Shown: positions 1 through 7,246 of the stretch, in pieces
Position numbering within the stretch: the first letter of the stretch is position 1
How the letters are laid out: each line of letters opens with the position of its first letter
Source: Halobacillus fulvus
GTDB lineage: Bacteria > Bacillota > Bacilli > Bacillales > Halobacillaceae
Assembly (NCBI GenBank): GCA_004078665.1
Contig: SCFO01000001.1
Span: 1,080,377 to 1,144,376 of the forward strand
Length of the DNA stretch: 64,000 bases
Reading direction: 5' to 3'
Notes under the pieces: generated by a model
What the model was told of the DNA's origin: nothing
Databases searched by the model: none
What the model saw: only the letters and a program-made list of their open reading frames with translations
Program-made: the position numbers and the translations under genes

Positions 1-15
1 CGATTTCACCCACAT
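1..15 (-). CDS. 5' end of an unidentified gene running off the window
   Basis: Only the first five codons (ATG TGG GTG AAA TCG) are inside the window. An AAAGGAG Shine-Dalgarno sequence lies 7 nt upstream of the ATG, and the gene follows ywpF on the same strand after a gap of about 97 nt. The product cannot be identified from five residues. Confidence 0.4.
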
Positions 16-111
16 GTTTTTTCTCCTTTTGATGTATCAATTTTAGCTGTTTTACAGACCTCACCATTATAGCAGGAGAAGCCAAAATATCCTAGCCTAC
101 TCCGATATGTA

Positions 112-552
112 CTATGCCTTCGAGGTATCGCCGCGCTTTTTGAACTCTTCTAACAACTCATCCCCTTGATACCCCTCATCCATCAACTGCTTCAGAATCC
201 TTTCGACCTGCTCAAGCTGACGATCGATCATTGTCCCCATAAAAATAACGTTGATATGAGTTCCGATCGTATTGATGTCGATGACTTTCACAAGAAAAGT
301 AGCCGGCCGGTTACTTTGTTTGGTGATTTTAACCTGAACGATGATTTCATCTTCATGGTTGAACATAGATTGGAAAAATCCCTTATAATCATTATCCACA
401 TATGCTTCGATGACCCATCTCCCATGGTCATCTTCTCTATTGATAATCAAGCCGTCTTCCAATTTGATTCGACGTTGCGTCAAGTCATCATCCTTTTCCT
501 CGACAATATCTAAAGATATCAGCTTAAAGGTTTTCACTTTTCCTACCTCCAT
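112..552 (-). CDS. ywpF: YwpF-like protein
   Basis: 146-residue soluble protein that I recognise as the YwpF family of Bacillus (about 136-140 residues), from the N-terminal stretch KTFKLISLDIVEE and the GLIINRED motif. The function of the family is unknown. The sequence is acidic and mixed alpha/beta, with no signal peptide or membrane segment. The preferred start may be the ATG at residue 1 or the KTFKLI region shortly after; the ATG has a GGAGG-like sequence just upstream. It is transcribed towards the window edge, followed by another gene on the same strand. Confidence 0.7.
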   Translation of the reverse strand: MEVGKVKTFKLISLDIVEEKDDDLTQRRIKLEDGLIINREDDHGRWVIEAYVDNDYKGFFQSMFNHEDEIIVQVKITKQSNRPATFLVKVIDINTIGTHINVIFMGTMIDRQLEQVERILKQLMDEGYQGDELLEEFKKRGDTSKA

Positions 553-629
553 TGGAGTATAATATTAGTTTCATTATAGAGGACCTGTCCTAAAGGAGCA
601 AAGACAATCGGCGCTGTTATTCGAAAGAA

Positions 630-671
630 AACGCATGAAAAACGATAAGGAAGTCGTAATTTTCATGCGTT
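630..671 (-). terminator. Intrinsic terminator of moeA-moaA
   Basis: Inverted repeat AACGCATGAAAA / TTTTCATGCGTT starting about 37 nt after the moaA stop and followed on the minus strand by a T-rich run. Confidence 0.7.
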
Positions 672-708
672 CCCATAGATTGAGTTATAGCTTATACAAG
701 CTGAACAA

Positions 709-1731
709 CTATCCACCGATGTAGGACATTTCGATTTTCCTCTTATCCTTCGGCTTCTCCTTCGAACGATCGACAGAATATTGATCATTACGGCCAGTCC
801 AAAGGTCGATGAGCCAGTTCTCTATTTCTTCAATCGAAGCTCGAGAGCGCAGCTTCTCCTTTAAATCATAACCCTCCGTAGCAAAAAGACACGTAAATAA
901 CTGTCCATCAGCAGATAACCGAATGCGTGTACAGCTGCTGCAAAAAGCCTCTGTCACGGATGAAATTACTCCGATTTCACTAGTTGCGCCTTTATACCGG
1001 TACCGGTCAGCCACCTCACCATAATAGGCAGCATCTACAGGTTCGAGCGGCATTTCTTCATGAATCATCTCGATGATTTCTTTTTTTGGAACAACAGCAT
1101 CCATGTTCCATCCATTATGGTTGCCGACATCCATGAATTCTATAAACCTCAAGGTATCTCCTGTGTCTTTGAAGTAGCGAGCCATCGGGAGAATCTGACT
1201 TTCATTCATCCCCTTTTTTACAACCATGTTGATTTTGACATCCAGTCCAGCTTCCCGAGCTGCTTCAATTCCTTTTAAAACAGGTTTTGTTTTGATCCCA
1301 CGTCCGTTCGTCTCTTTGAACACTTCATCCTCGATAGCATCGAGGCTGATGTTGACCCGATTCAAGCCTGCTTCTTTCAGCTTTTTCGCCTGTCTGACGA
1401 GAAACACACCGTTCGTCGTTACCGCTATGTCTTTAATTCCATCAACTTGGTGAAGCCTTTGGATCAACAAATGGAGATCCTTCCTCATCAATGGCTCTCC
1501 ACCTGTAATCCGGATCTTTTCCACGCCGAATTTTACAAATGACTTGGTCAGTTCGACGATTTCATCAAAGCTTAGCAGCTGGTCAGGGGGAAGAAAAGCG
1601 TAATCCTCCCCAAAAATTTCAGCCGGCATACAATATGTACAGCGAAAATTACATTGATCAATGACAGATATCCTCAAATCTTTCATAGGGCGGTTGAGCT
1701 GATCCAAAATAGTACCAGTCAAATCATCCAC
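709..1731 (-). CDS. moaA: GTP 3',8-cyclase MoaA (molybdenum cofactor biosynthesis)
   Basis: Radical SAM enzyme that starts molybdopterin synthesis by converting GTP to 3',8-cyclo-GTP. The N-terminal cluster motif is CNFRCTYC (Cys27, 31, 34). The second, C-terminal 4Fe-4S site is [11 protein letters not shown] followed by a third Cys about 14 residues on. The protein ends in the functionally required Gly-Gly. 340 residues is the usual length. It starts with GTG inside the 3' end of moeA (8-nt overlap), so the two are translationally coupled. A TTG at codon 4 has better spacing from the GGGAG sequence and is an alternative start. The cofactor would serve the formate dehydrogenase at 24-27 kb. 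Confidence 0.95.
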   Translation of the reverse strand: MDDLTGTILDQLNRPMKDLRISVIDQCNFRCTYCMPAEIFGEDYAFLPPDQLLSFDEIVELTKSFVKFGVEKIRITGGEPLMRKDLHLLIQRLHQVDGIKDIAVTTNGVFLVRQAKKLKEAGLNRVNISLDAIEDEVFKETNGRGIKTKPVLKGIEAAREAGLDVKINMVVKKGMNESQILPMARYFKDTGDTLRFIEFMDVGNHNGWNMDAVVPKKEIIEMIHEEMPLEPVDAAYYGEVADRYRYKGATSEIGVISSVTEAFCSSCTRIRLSADGQLFTCLFATEGYDLKEKLRSRASIEEIENWLIDLWTGRNDQYSVDRSKEKPKDKRKIEMSYIGG

Positions 1732-3007
1732 TCCCTTCCATTATTTCGAACGTTTCCTGACCTTGTGACTCATCAAGTAAAATAGCCTCTACAGAATCTC
1801 CCTTTTCGTATCCTTTCGTCCCTCCACGCAAAATAATCAGTACATTAGTGGAAGCAAGAGAGGTGACGACCGCCGACTTATCAATCCCTGTCGGATATAC
1901 ATGTACTTTCCCTCCTGTAAAATCAACAAAACCACGGACAAACCTAGTAAAAGGATTAGCCTTTTCGAAGTCATGACCTAACACAGCCTCGATTCTTTTG
2001 TGAAAAGGGCGAGTCCTCCCAAGGAACGACTGAATCACTGGATAAGTGAACAATTCAAATCCGACGTAACAAGCAGAGGGGTTACCAGAAAGACCGAAAA
2101 GCAATTTCCCATTAAAAGAAGCGACAGTCGTTACACTCCCTGGCCTCATCCCGACCTTATTGAACAACACATCGGCACCGAGTTTTTCGTAGATGTCCGG
2201 CATTAGGTCATAATCACCAACTGACACGCCTCCCGTTGTAATTAAGAAATCAACGTCCTCCAGTGCGTCAGTAAATGCCTGATAACACAAGTCGAAATTA
2301 TCATCCAGTTTACCGAAATAAAGTGGTTCCCCACCTGCCCGCTCAATCTGGGAAACAATCATAGGCGCATTCGAATTTCTTATCTTTCCGGGCGCAAGCT
2401 CCTCGTGAACATCCAGAAGTTCTGTACCCGTTGCAAAAACACCTATTTTCGGCTTGCGAAATACGGCTACGGAATTATACCCAAATGTAGCAAGGAGCGC
2501 TTTTACCCCTGGGTTTATCAAAGTACCCGCAGAAACAAGCACGACTCCTTCTTCGGTTTCGGATCCTTCTTCAATGACATTCTGGCCACTCGTCATCGGC
2601 CGTTTGAGTGTCATATAATCTTTGCCCTCTTTGTGATGAGTGCCGCAGATCTCAAACATTGCGACACAATCCGCTCCTCTGGGAATTTCCGCTCCTGTCA
2701 TGATTCGGATTGCTTCTCCTTCTTTTATCGGACGACTCGCACGATGTCCAGCGGGAACGGTTTCAATTACGTGAAATTCTCCTGGGTCTTCCCGTGATAA
2801 ATTCACTGTATCTGCTGAGCGAAGTGCAAAACCATCATAAGGCGACTTCGGAAAAGGCGGAACAGGATGCGTAGCTAAGAGATCCTCCGCCAATACTCTG
2901 CCATGCGTGTCACTAAGGGAAATGTTTTCTTTTTCCTTATGTATGTTGATGTGCATCACTTTTTCTATTGCATCGGGAACCGTTATGGGCGTTCTATGTA
3001 AGTTCAT
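1724..3007 (-). CDS. moeA: Molybdopterin molybdenumtransferase MoeA
   Basis: Inserts molybdate into adenylylated molybdopterin, the last common step of molybdenum cofactor synthesis. Recognised from [15 protein letters not shown], the GTGAEL-like [10 protein letters not shown], the [11 protein letters not shown] motif and the [13 protein letters not shown] signature. I chose the ATG at 3007 (MNLHRTPI, 427 residues) because AAAGG lies 9 nt upstream; the ATG at 3016 sits directly on that sequence and 3055 has no binding site. First gene of a moeA-moaA operon. A sigma-B-like promoter on the minus strand lies about 100 nt upstream. Confidence 0.95.
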   Translation of the reverse strand: MNLHRTPITVPDAIEKVMHINIHKEKENISLSDTHGRVLAEDLLATHPVPPFPKSPYDGFALRSADTVNLSREDPGEFHVIETVPAGHRASRPIKEGEAIRIMTGAEIPRGADCVAMFEICGTHHKEGKDYMTLKRPMTSGQNVIEEGSETEEGVVLVSAGTLINPGVKALLATFGYNSVAVFRKPKIGVFATGTELLDVHEELAPGKIRNSNAPMIVSQIERAGGEPLYFGKLDDNFDLCYQAFTDALEDVDFLITTGGVSVGDYDLMPDIYEKLGADVLFNKVGMRPGSVTTVASFNGKLLFGLSGNPSACYVGFELFTYPVIQSFLGRTRPFHKRIEAVLGHDFEKANPFTRFVRGFVDFTGGKVHVYPTGIDKSAVVTSLASTNVLIILRGGTKGYEKGDSVEAILLDESQGQETFEIMEGSG

Positions 3008-3109
3008 CTGTTTCATCCTTTCAAACCTGACGAAGTGGCATCTCCTCATGGTCATCTTTTCTTGACTTTATAGGAATTGGGATATTTTTTCAAAGGGTAT
3101 ATCTCATCC

Positions 3110-3143
3110 CTACCCTTGTTTTTGTTTCAGCAAACAAGGGTAT
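3110..3143. promoter_or_regulatory. Divergent sigma-B-like promoters within a palindrome
   Basis: On the plus strand GTTTTT (3118-3123), a 14-nt spacer and GGGTAT (3138-3143) match the sigma-B consensus and point at the 3178 gene. On the minus strand GTTTGC (3135-3130), 14 nt and GGGTAG (3115-3110) point at moeA. The two interlock inside a perfect 11-bp inverted repeat (3111-3121 / 3132-3142). A further AAGGGTA lies at 3093-3099. A repressor operator or RNA hairpin is the alternative reading. Confidence 0.55.
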
Positions 3144-3177
3144 TAATGACTAACTAAACAGAGAGGATGATATCGTC

Positions 3178-4527
3178 ATGACGAATACATACGATTTGAT
3201 TGTGATCGGGACAGGTGTTGCTGGTGGAACCGTCGCACAGGAAGCTCGTAAAAAAGGATGGCAGGTTGCCGTCATTGATCAGAATCCTTACGGAGGAACG
3301 TGCCCGCAGCGTGGCTGTGACCCCAAACGTGTACTGGCCGGAATTACGGAGATCTATGACAATGCCAACCGGTTGAAGAATGAGGGAGTCAATGGAGATT
3401 TCTATCTGGAGTGGGAGGACATGAAGCCCTTCATGGAAACGTTCACTACTCCTGTAGCTGAACAGGTCGAAGAATCGTTTAAGAAAGCTGGAATCGATAC
3501 CTATCATGGACAGGCTTCATTCCTAGACCCGCATACGATCACCATTGATGGAGAGACCATCAATGGCCATAAATTCGTCATTGCGACGGGAGCCAAACCC
3601 GCTCCCCTTCCGATTGATGGCGCAGAGCATATGATGATTAGCGATGATTTTTTTGAGTTGGACATCATTCCTGAACGGGTCGTATTTATCGGAGGGGGTT
3701 ATATTTCCTTCGAATTCGCTCATTTGTGTGCCCGTTTAGCTAAAAACGTGACCATTATACACAGAGGAAAGCATGTACTCGAGTCTTTTGATCACGAGAT
3801 GACGAACAAGTTGATCGAACTATCCAAAGATGTAGGAATCGATATCCATGTCCAAACAGAGGCTCAGTCCATTACAAAAACTGAACGCGATGAGTACATT
3901 GTAACCGTGAAAAAATTTGATCACACACACGAAATCAATGCGGACCTTGTCGTTCATGGAGCCGGACGGATTCCAAATACGGAAGGTCTGAATACGGAAG
4001 CTGCAGATCTTGATGTTTCCGAAAAAGGGATCAAGGTTGATCATAATTTTCAAACCAACGTGCCTCATATATACGCCGCAGGAGATGTTGCAGACAGCGG
4101 ACTCCCATTACTTACGCCCGTCGCCGGAACAGAGGCCAACCGCTTGCTTTCCCATTTGATCGATCACAAAAATAACGAATCCCTACAGACGACGATCCCT
4201 TCCGTTGTCTTTACCTACCCAAAGCTCGCTAAAGTGGGGTTAACACAGCAAGAAGCACGAGAACAGAATATTCCGTACGAGGTCCAATCGAAAACGATCA
4301 CTTCATTTTTTTCCTATAAACGGACGAAATCGCGAGGAGCTTATGTAAAAATCCTGAAAAACCCTTTGACAGACGAAATCATCGGGGCTCACTTCCTAAC
4401 GGATACAGCTGATCACCTCGTCAATCTTTTCTTAGTCGCGATCGAGAAGAATATGACAGATCAAGAGCTGAGTTCTCTGCTATGGGCTTATCCGACAGAA
4501 GAAAGTGACATACCAAGCTTCTTTTAA
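3178..4527 (+). CDS. Pyridine nucleotide-disulfide oxidoreductase family flavoprotein
   Basis: 449-residue class I flavoprotein disulfide reductase: FAD site GTGVAGG (11-17), redox-active pair GGTCPQRGCDP (Cys42 and Cys47), NAD(P)H fold GGGYISFEFA, second FAD motif YAAGDVAD, and a C-terminal dimerisation domain. It resembles glutathione reductase, lipoamide dehydrogenase and mercuric reductase relatives of unknown substrate. The usual C-terminal His-Pro-Thr catalytic base is AYPTEES here, so His is replaced by Tyr; this is seen in some uncharacterised relatives and argues against a classical glutathione or lipoamide reductase. The ATG has GAGAGG upstream. The gene is monocistronic between a sigma-B-like promoter and a terminator, suggesting a stress role (inference). 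Confidence 0.85.
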   Translation: MTNTYDLIVIGTGVAGGTVAQEARKKGWQVAVIDQNPYGGTCPQRGCDPKRVLAGITEIYDNANRLKNEGVNGDFYLEWEDMKPFMETFTTPVAEQVEESFKKAGIDTYHGQASFLDPHTITIDGETINGHKFVIATGAKPAPLPIDGAEHMMISDDFFELDIIPERVVFIGGGYISFEFAHLCARLAKNVTIIHRGKHVLESFDHEMTNKLIELSKDVGIDIHVQTEAQSITKTERDEYIVTVKKFDHTHEINADLVVHGAGRIPNTEGLNTEAADLDVSEKGIKVDHNFQTNVPHIYAAGDVADSGLPLLTPVAGTEANRLLSHLIDHKNNESLQTTIPSVVFTYPKLAKVGLTQQEAREQNIPYEVQSKTITSFFSYKRTKSRGAYVKILKNPLTDEIIGAHFLTDTADHLVNLFLVAIEKNMTDQELSSLLWAYPTEESDIPSFF

Positions 4528-4546
4528 TCCTAACCTTGATACACAA

Positions 4547-4580
4547 AACACCTCCCTTCATAAAGGGGAGGTGTTCTTTG
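4547..4580. terminator. Bidirectional terminator
   Basis: Stem AACACCTCCC / GGGAGGTGTT with an 8-9 nt loop, between the converging 3178 gene and the yrzI-like cluster. Confidence 0.75.
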
Positions 4581-4601
4581 TGCTCATCATTCTATAGTTT
4601 T

Positions 4602-4736
4602 TTACCACTGAACATATTTATTTTTCGTTTCTTGAATTCTTTGCTCAATCGTCCGTGAACGCAAAATGGATCGGACACGTTCATCTTTCGATTGTTTCTG
4701 AACCATAATTGTAAAAATAATAAGATTCAACTTCAT
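4602..4736 (-). CDS. yrzI: YrzI-family small protein
   Basis: 44 residues starting MKLNLIIFTIMVQKQSKDER and ending NKYVQW. A hydrophobic N-terminal stretch (residues 3-11) followed by a highly charged helix matches the small Bacillus YrzI family (about 45-49 residues) as I remember it. AAAGGAGGATGAGGT precedes the ATG, a near-perfect ribosome binding site. It is the last of three small ORFs on one probable transcript (4980 to 4602). Function is unknown. Confidence is high that it is translated, moderate for the family name. Confidence 0.7.
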   Translation of the reverse strand: MKLNLIIFTIMVQKQSKDERVRSILRSRTIEQRIQETKNKYVQW

Positions 4737-4760
4737 ACCTCATCCTCCTTTTCCGAGCGG

Positions 4761-4823
4761 CTATGCGGTATCCTTCTCCACATTCAACCAATTCATGAAT
4801 TCGATTTTAAGTAGTTCTGCCAT
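4761..4823 (-). CDS. 20-residue peptide, S1025-like (possible Rae1 target)
   Basis: The peptide is MAELLKIEFMNWLNVEKDTA, with AAGGGGAG 6-7 nt before the ATG. It lies 16 nt after the first YrzI-like ORF and 24 nt before the second. In B. subtilis the yrzI transcript carries a 17-residue ORF (S1025) that the ribosome-associated nuclease Rae1 cuts between a Glu and a Lys codon, as I recall it; this peptide has an equivalent Glu-Lys pair (GAG AAG) at residues 16-17. Position, size and composition support orthology; the sequence match is from memory and unverified. Confidence 0.6.
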   Translation of the reverse strand: MAELLKIEFMNWLNVEKDTA

Positions 4824-4839
4824 TTTCAACGCTCCCCTT

Positions 4840-4980
4840 CTATACAAAATGATTAAATGATGTCGTCTTGCGATCGAGCCACTGATCTTTTACAGTCGGG
4901 CGATACCCTGGCAACGGCTGATACTTTTTCTGCTCTTGCTTTACAATATGAATTGTAAAAATGAAGAAATGAATCGTCAT
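4840..4980 (-). CDS. YrzI-like small protein, first gene of the cluster
   Basis: 46 residues starting MTIHFFIFTIHIVKQEQKKY. The N-terminal third has the same pattern as the 4602 protein (Met, polar, hydrophobic-FTI, then KQ and charged residues), so the two are probably duplicates. AAGGAGGTGG lies at optimal spacing from the ATG. The C-terminal half is polar and contains a Trp-Leu-Asp. Likely first gene of a tricistronic transcript starting just downstream of the 5046-5072 terminator. No function known. Confidence 0.65.
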   Translation of the reverse strand: MTIHFFIFTIHIVKQEQKKYQPLPGYRPTVKDQWLDRKTTSFNHFV

Positions 4981-5045
4981 ATTTACCACCTCCTTAAAGT
5001 GATTATTTTTATTCTAAAAGAGAAAATATACCCTTTTATTGCATA

Positions 5046-5072
5046 AGAAAAAGCCACAGGTCACCTGTGGCT
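5046..5072 (-). terminator. Intrinsic terminator, second of a tandem pair
   Basis: AAGCCACAGG / CCTGTGGCTT stem with a 4-nt loop and a T-run on the minus strand. Its arms are nearly identical to those of the terminator at 5093-5138. Confidence 0.65.
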
Positions 5073-5092
5073 TCGCTTTTAAAGTAGAACAC

Positions 5093-5138
5093 TAAAAAAG
5101 CCACAGGAATACATTATGCATGACCTGCGGCTTTTATG
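5093..5138 (-). terminator. Intrinsic terminator, first of a tandem pair
   Basis: AAAGCCGCAGG / CCTGTGGCTTTTTT on the minus strand, with a 15-16 nt AT-rich loop, about 30 nt after the 20-residue ORF at 5168-5230. Confidence 0.6.
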
Positions 5139-5167
5139 ATTAAATTTTTGCAATCACAAAAAATCGA

Positions 5168-5230
5168 TCAAAAAAGATCTGTAGCGCAGGCCGCTTTTAA
5201 ATTTACGGAAACCATCATGAAGTTTTTCAT
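5168..5230 (-). CDS. Possible 20-residue peptide
   Basis: Peptide MKNFMMVSVNLKAACATDLF with a GAGGT sequence 7 nt before the ATG, followed by two terminators. It could be a tiny transcribed gene or chance. No family recognised. Confidence 0.3.
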   Translation of the reverse strand: MKNFMMVSVNLKAACATDLF

Positions 5231-5326
5231 TTTAACGACCTCGCTTTCTGGAAAATTTTTATATCCAATCAAATTATATATAACCTAGACGATAAAGTAA
5301 AGCCTATTTCTAAAATGTTATACTTT

Positions 5327-5863
5327 TTATCCGAGGGCTTCTTTATCTTTGTTCAGATAATCTTCAATCATTTGGTCAAGCTTATGAAGCTGGCGAATCG
5401 CTTCACTTTTATCCATTTCTTTATAATGATGCATCCCTAAAGGCTGTTCATCTTTTTCATCGGCTTTTCGGACCACTTCTTGAAGTGGTGTGCGTAAATT
5501 AGCCAGCTCGAAAGGAAGATAACTGTCTGTATGAAGAAGAACGGCTAGGGATACCTGCTTGGCAGTAAGACGGTCTTCTCCCAGCCGGACCAATAGTTTA
5601 TGAGCTCTTTCCGCTCCTTTGATCGCATGGATGTCATGCTTCCGATATTCTTCATAATCCCACTTTCCATCCCGATACCACTCATAGTGTCCCATATCGT
5701 GCAGAAGAGCTGATTTGGCTGCAAGATCAGGATCTACGCCTTCTTCCACAGCCATTTCAAAAGCAAAATACGCGACAGTGACCGCATGATGAATGCCAGA
5801 GCGCTGCAAGTATTTTTGTGTAATCCGGTGTTTAAATACATCGACTAGTGTAACCCGGTTCAT
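5327..5863 (-). CDS. HD-domain protein, predicted metal-dependent phosphohydrolase
   Basis: 178-residue HD superfamily protein: HH at 25-26, the HD pair at 55-56 in SALLHDMGHYEW, and a later LLHTDSYLP segment that would supply the fourth metal ligand region. Such proteins hydrolyse phosphoester bonds, often of nucleotides; the substrate cannot be read from sequence. No membrane segment. GGAGGTGATCGG precedes the ATG. It is divergent from the SDR gene at 5991. Confidence 0.8.
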   Translation of the reverse strand: MNRVTLVDVFKHRITQKYLQRSGIHHAVTVAYFAFEMAVEEGVDPDLAAKSALLHDMGHYEWYRDGKWDYEEYRKHDIHAIKGAERAHKLLVRLGEDRLTAKQVSLAVLLHTDSYLPFELANLRTPLQEVVRKADEKDEQPLGMHHYKEMDKSEAIRQLHKLDQMIEDYLNKDKEALG

Positions 5864-5941
5864 CCGATCACCTCCAAGTTTTTAAAAATCATACCATTTC
5901 GCCACATGAGAGACAAGCATGATAGGATTTTGCGTCGAAAG

Positions 5942-5967
5942 GTTTACGCGTGAAACAAAGCGGTAAT
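5942..5967 (+). promoter_or_regulatory. Weak sigma-B-like promoter of the SDR gene
   Basis: GTTTAC, then 14 nt, then GGTAAT (or 13 nt and CGGTAA); four of six -10 positions fit. The distance to the start codon (about 25 nt) is right and the SDR type is common among general-stress genes. Confidence 0.3.
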
Positions 5968-5990
5968 GAAAAGCTTTAGGAGGGATGACC

Positions 5991-6740
5991 ATGGATTTTA
6001 CAAAAGATACCGTTTTAATCACCGGAGCCAGTAACGGCATCGGAAGAGGACTTGCATTAGACTATGCGAAACAAGGAGCAAAAGTCGTTGCCTGCGACAT
6101 AGATGATCAACACGGAAGACAGTTAATCGCCGAGATCCGCAAGAACGGTGGAGAAGGCTATTATTTTCATTGTGATGTGTCCGACCCTGAATCAATCGAA
6201 AATCTATTAAAAAAAATAGAAGAATCTGTAGGAACCATGACGATTTTAATTAACAATGCGGGGATCAGTGAATTTAAAAACGTATTCGAGCTTGAGCTTG
6301 AAGAGTGGGACGAAATCATCAATACGAACCTTCGCAGCGCTTTTTTGCTGTCTAAGGAAATCAGCCGTACGTGGAAAGAAAAGAATATAAGCGGAAGAAT
6401 TGTTAATATGGCTTCCACGAGAGCATTCATGTCTGAACCAGGTTCCGAAGGGTATGCTGCATCCAAGGGTGGTCTTGTAGCGCTCACCCATGCCCTCGCC
6501 ACTTCCTTATCCCCGTATCATATAAGAGTCAATTCTATAAGCCCGGGCTGGATTAATACAAGCCCCGATTATGTGCCAAGAGATATCGATCATGAACAGC
6601 ACCTATCCAATCGAGTCGGACAGGTACAAGATATATCGAAAGCTTGTTTCTACTTGACGGATCCTGAGAACGGCTTTGTAAACGGCGAGAACATTATAGT
6701 GGACGGCGGCATGACGAAGAAAATGATTTATGAGCATTAA
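5991..6740 (+). CDS. Short-chain dehydrogenase/reductase (SDR)
   Basis: Classical SDR oxidoreductase of 249 residues: NAD(P) motif TGASNGIG (11-18), Asp in VVACDIDD that favours NAD, NNAGIS, catalytic Ser in VNMASTR, and the YAASK Tyr-Lys pair. The C-terminal INVDGG-like IIVDGGM is typical of glucose 1-dehydrogenase or 3-oxoacyl reductase-type enzymes. I moved the start to the ATG at 5991 because the AGGAGG sequence directly abuts the ATG at 5985 but is 7 nt from 5991. Substrate unknown. Confidence 0.9.
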   Translation: MDFTKDTVLITGASNGIGRGLALDYAKQGAKVVACDIDDQHGRQLIAEIRKNGGEGYYFHCDVSDPESIENLLKKIEESVGTMTILINNAGISEFKNVFELELEEWDEIINTNLRSAFLLSKEISRTWKEKNISGRIVNMASTRAFMSEPGSEGYAASKGGLVALTHALATSLSPYHIRVNSISPGWINTSPDYVPRDIDHEQHLSNRVGQVQDISKACFYLTDPENGFVNGENIIVDGGMTKKMIYEH

Positions 6741-6759
6741 ACAGTATTAGACAGTAAAG

Positions 6760-6785
6760 GTTTAAAGTACCAAACGCGCGGGTAG
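6760..6785 (+). promoter_or_regulatory. Sigma-B-like promoter of the HPr-like gene
   Basis: GTTTAA (6760-6765), 14-nt spacer, GGGTAG (6780-6785): perfect -35 and five of six -10 positions. It lies about 85 nt upstream of the GTG start at 6871. Confidence 0.6.
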
Positions 6786-6870
6786 ATATTTATAACTATA
6801 CAACGTCCCTTCAGATTTGATGTGCGTCGATGTGCAGCAATCTTTGGATAATCATATGGAGGTGAAGACG

Positions 6871-7203
6871 GTGAAGGAACTTTGCTCTTATCAGGTTCAT
6901 TTCAGTAAACCGTTAAAGACCAATCAGATCATGAAATTGTATAAACTAGCCGGTAAGACCCAACATCATATGTACATACACCAGGGTAAACTGATTGCAG
7001 ACACAGGACATTTGCCTAAATTGTTATCTTTTTCCTTACTTATGGATATGGATACACCTGTGGTATTCATTATTGATGGAGAAGATGTAGAGAAAGTTTT
7101 TGAAGAAATCAAAGGATCGTTATCCGATTACATCGATCATACGATCTGTCGCAGAAAGTATAATGACGCCATGATGGTGAATGAAACATCCGTCACAATC
7201 TAG
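6871..7203 (+). CDS. HPr-fold-like protein lacking the phosphorylatable His
   Basis: 110 residues from the GTG at 6871, chosen because GGAGGTG lies 7 nt upstream; an in-frame ATG further up has no such site. Residues about 10-85 follow the pattern of HPr/Crh phosphocarriers: a GK turn, then LPKLLSFSLLMDMDTPVVFIIDGEDVEK-type segment (given here in two parts, LPKLLSFSLLMD and TPVVFIIDGEDVEK), then an amphipathic helix. The region that holds His15 in HPr has no His-Ala-Arg-Pro motif, and a clear Ser46 equivalent is missing. It is therefore unlikely to carry phosphate. Family assignment is moderate. Sigma-B-like promoter upstream. Confidence 0.6.
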   Translation: MKELCSYQVHFSKPLKTNQIMKLYKLAGKTQHHMYIHQGKLIADTGHLPKLLSFSLLMDMDTPVVFIIDGEDVEKVFEEIKGSLSDYIDHTICRRKYNDAMMVNETSVTI

Positions 7204-7211
7204 TTACAAGC

Positions 7212-7246
7212 AAAGAACCCCGCTCACTAAGAAGCGGGGTTCTTTT
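7212..7246. terminator. Bidirectional terminator
   Basis: AAAGAACCCCGCT / AGCGGGGTTCTTT stem between converging genes. It overlaps the stop codon of the MFS gene at 7227. Confidence 0.85.

Noticed and set aside
5028-5053. CTTTTT-N14-GGGTAT on the minus strand before the yrzI-like cluster as a sigma-B promoter
   Set aside because: The -35 part is the T-run of a terminator and misses the leading G; likely coincidence.
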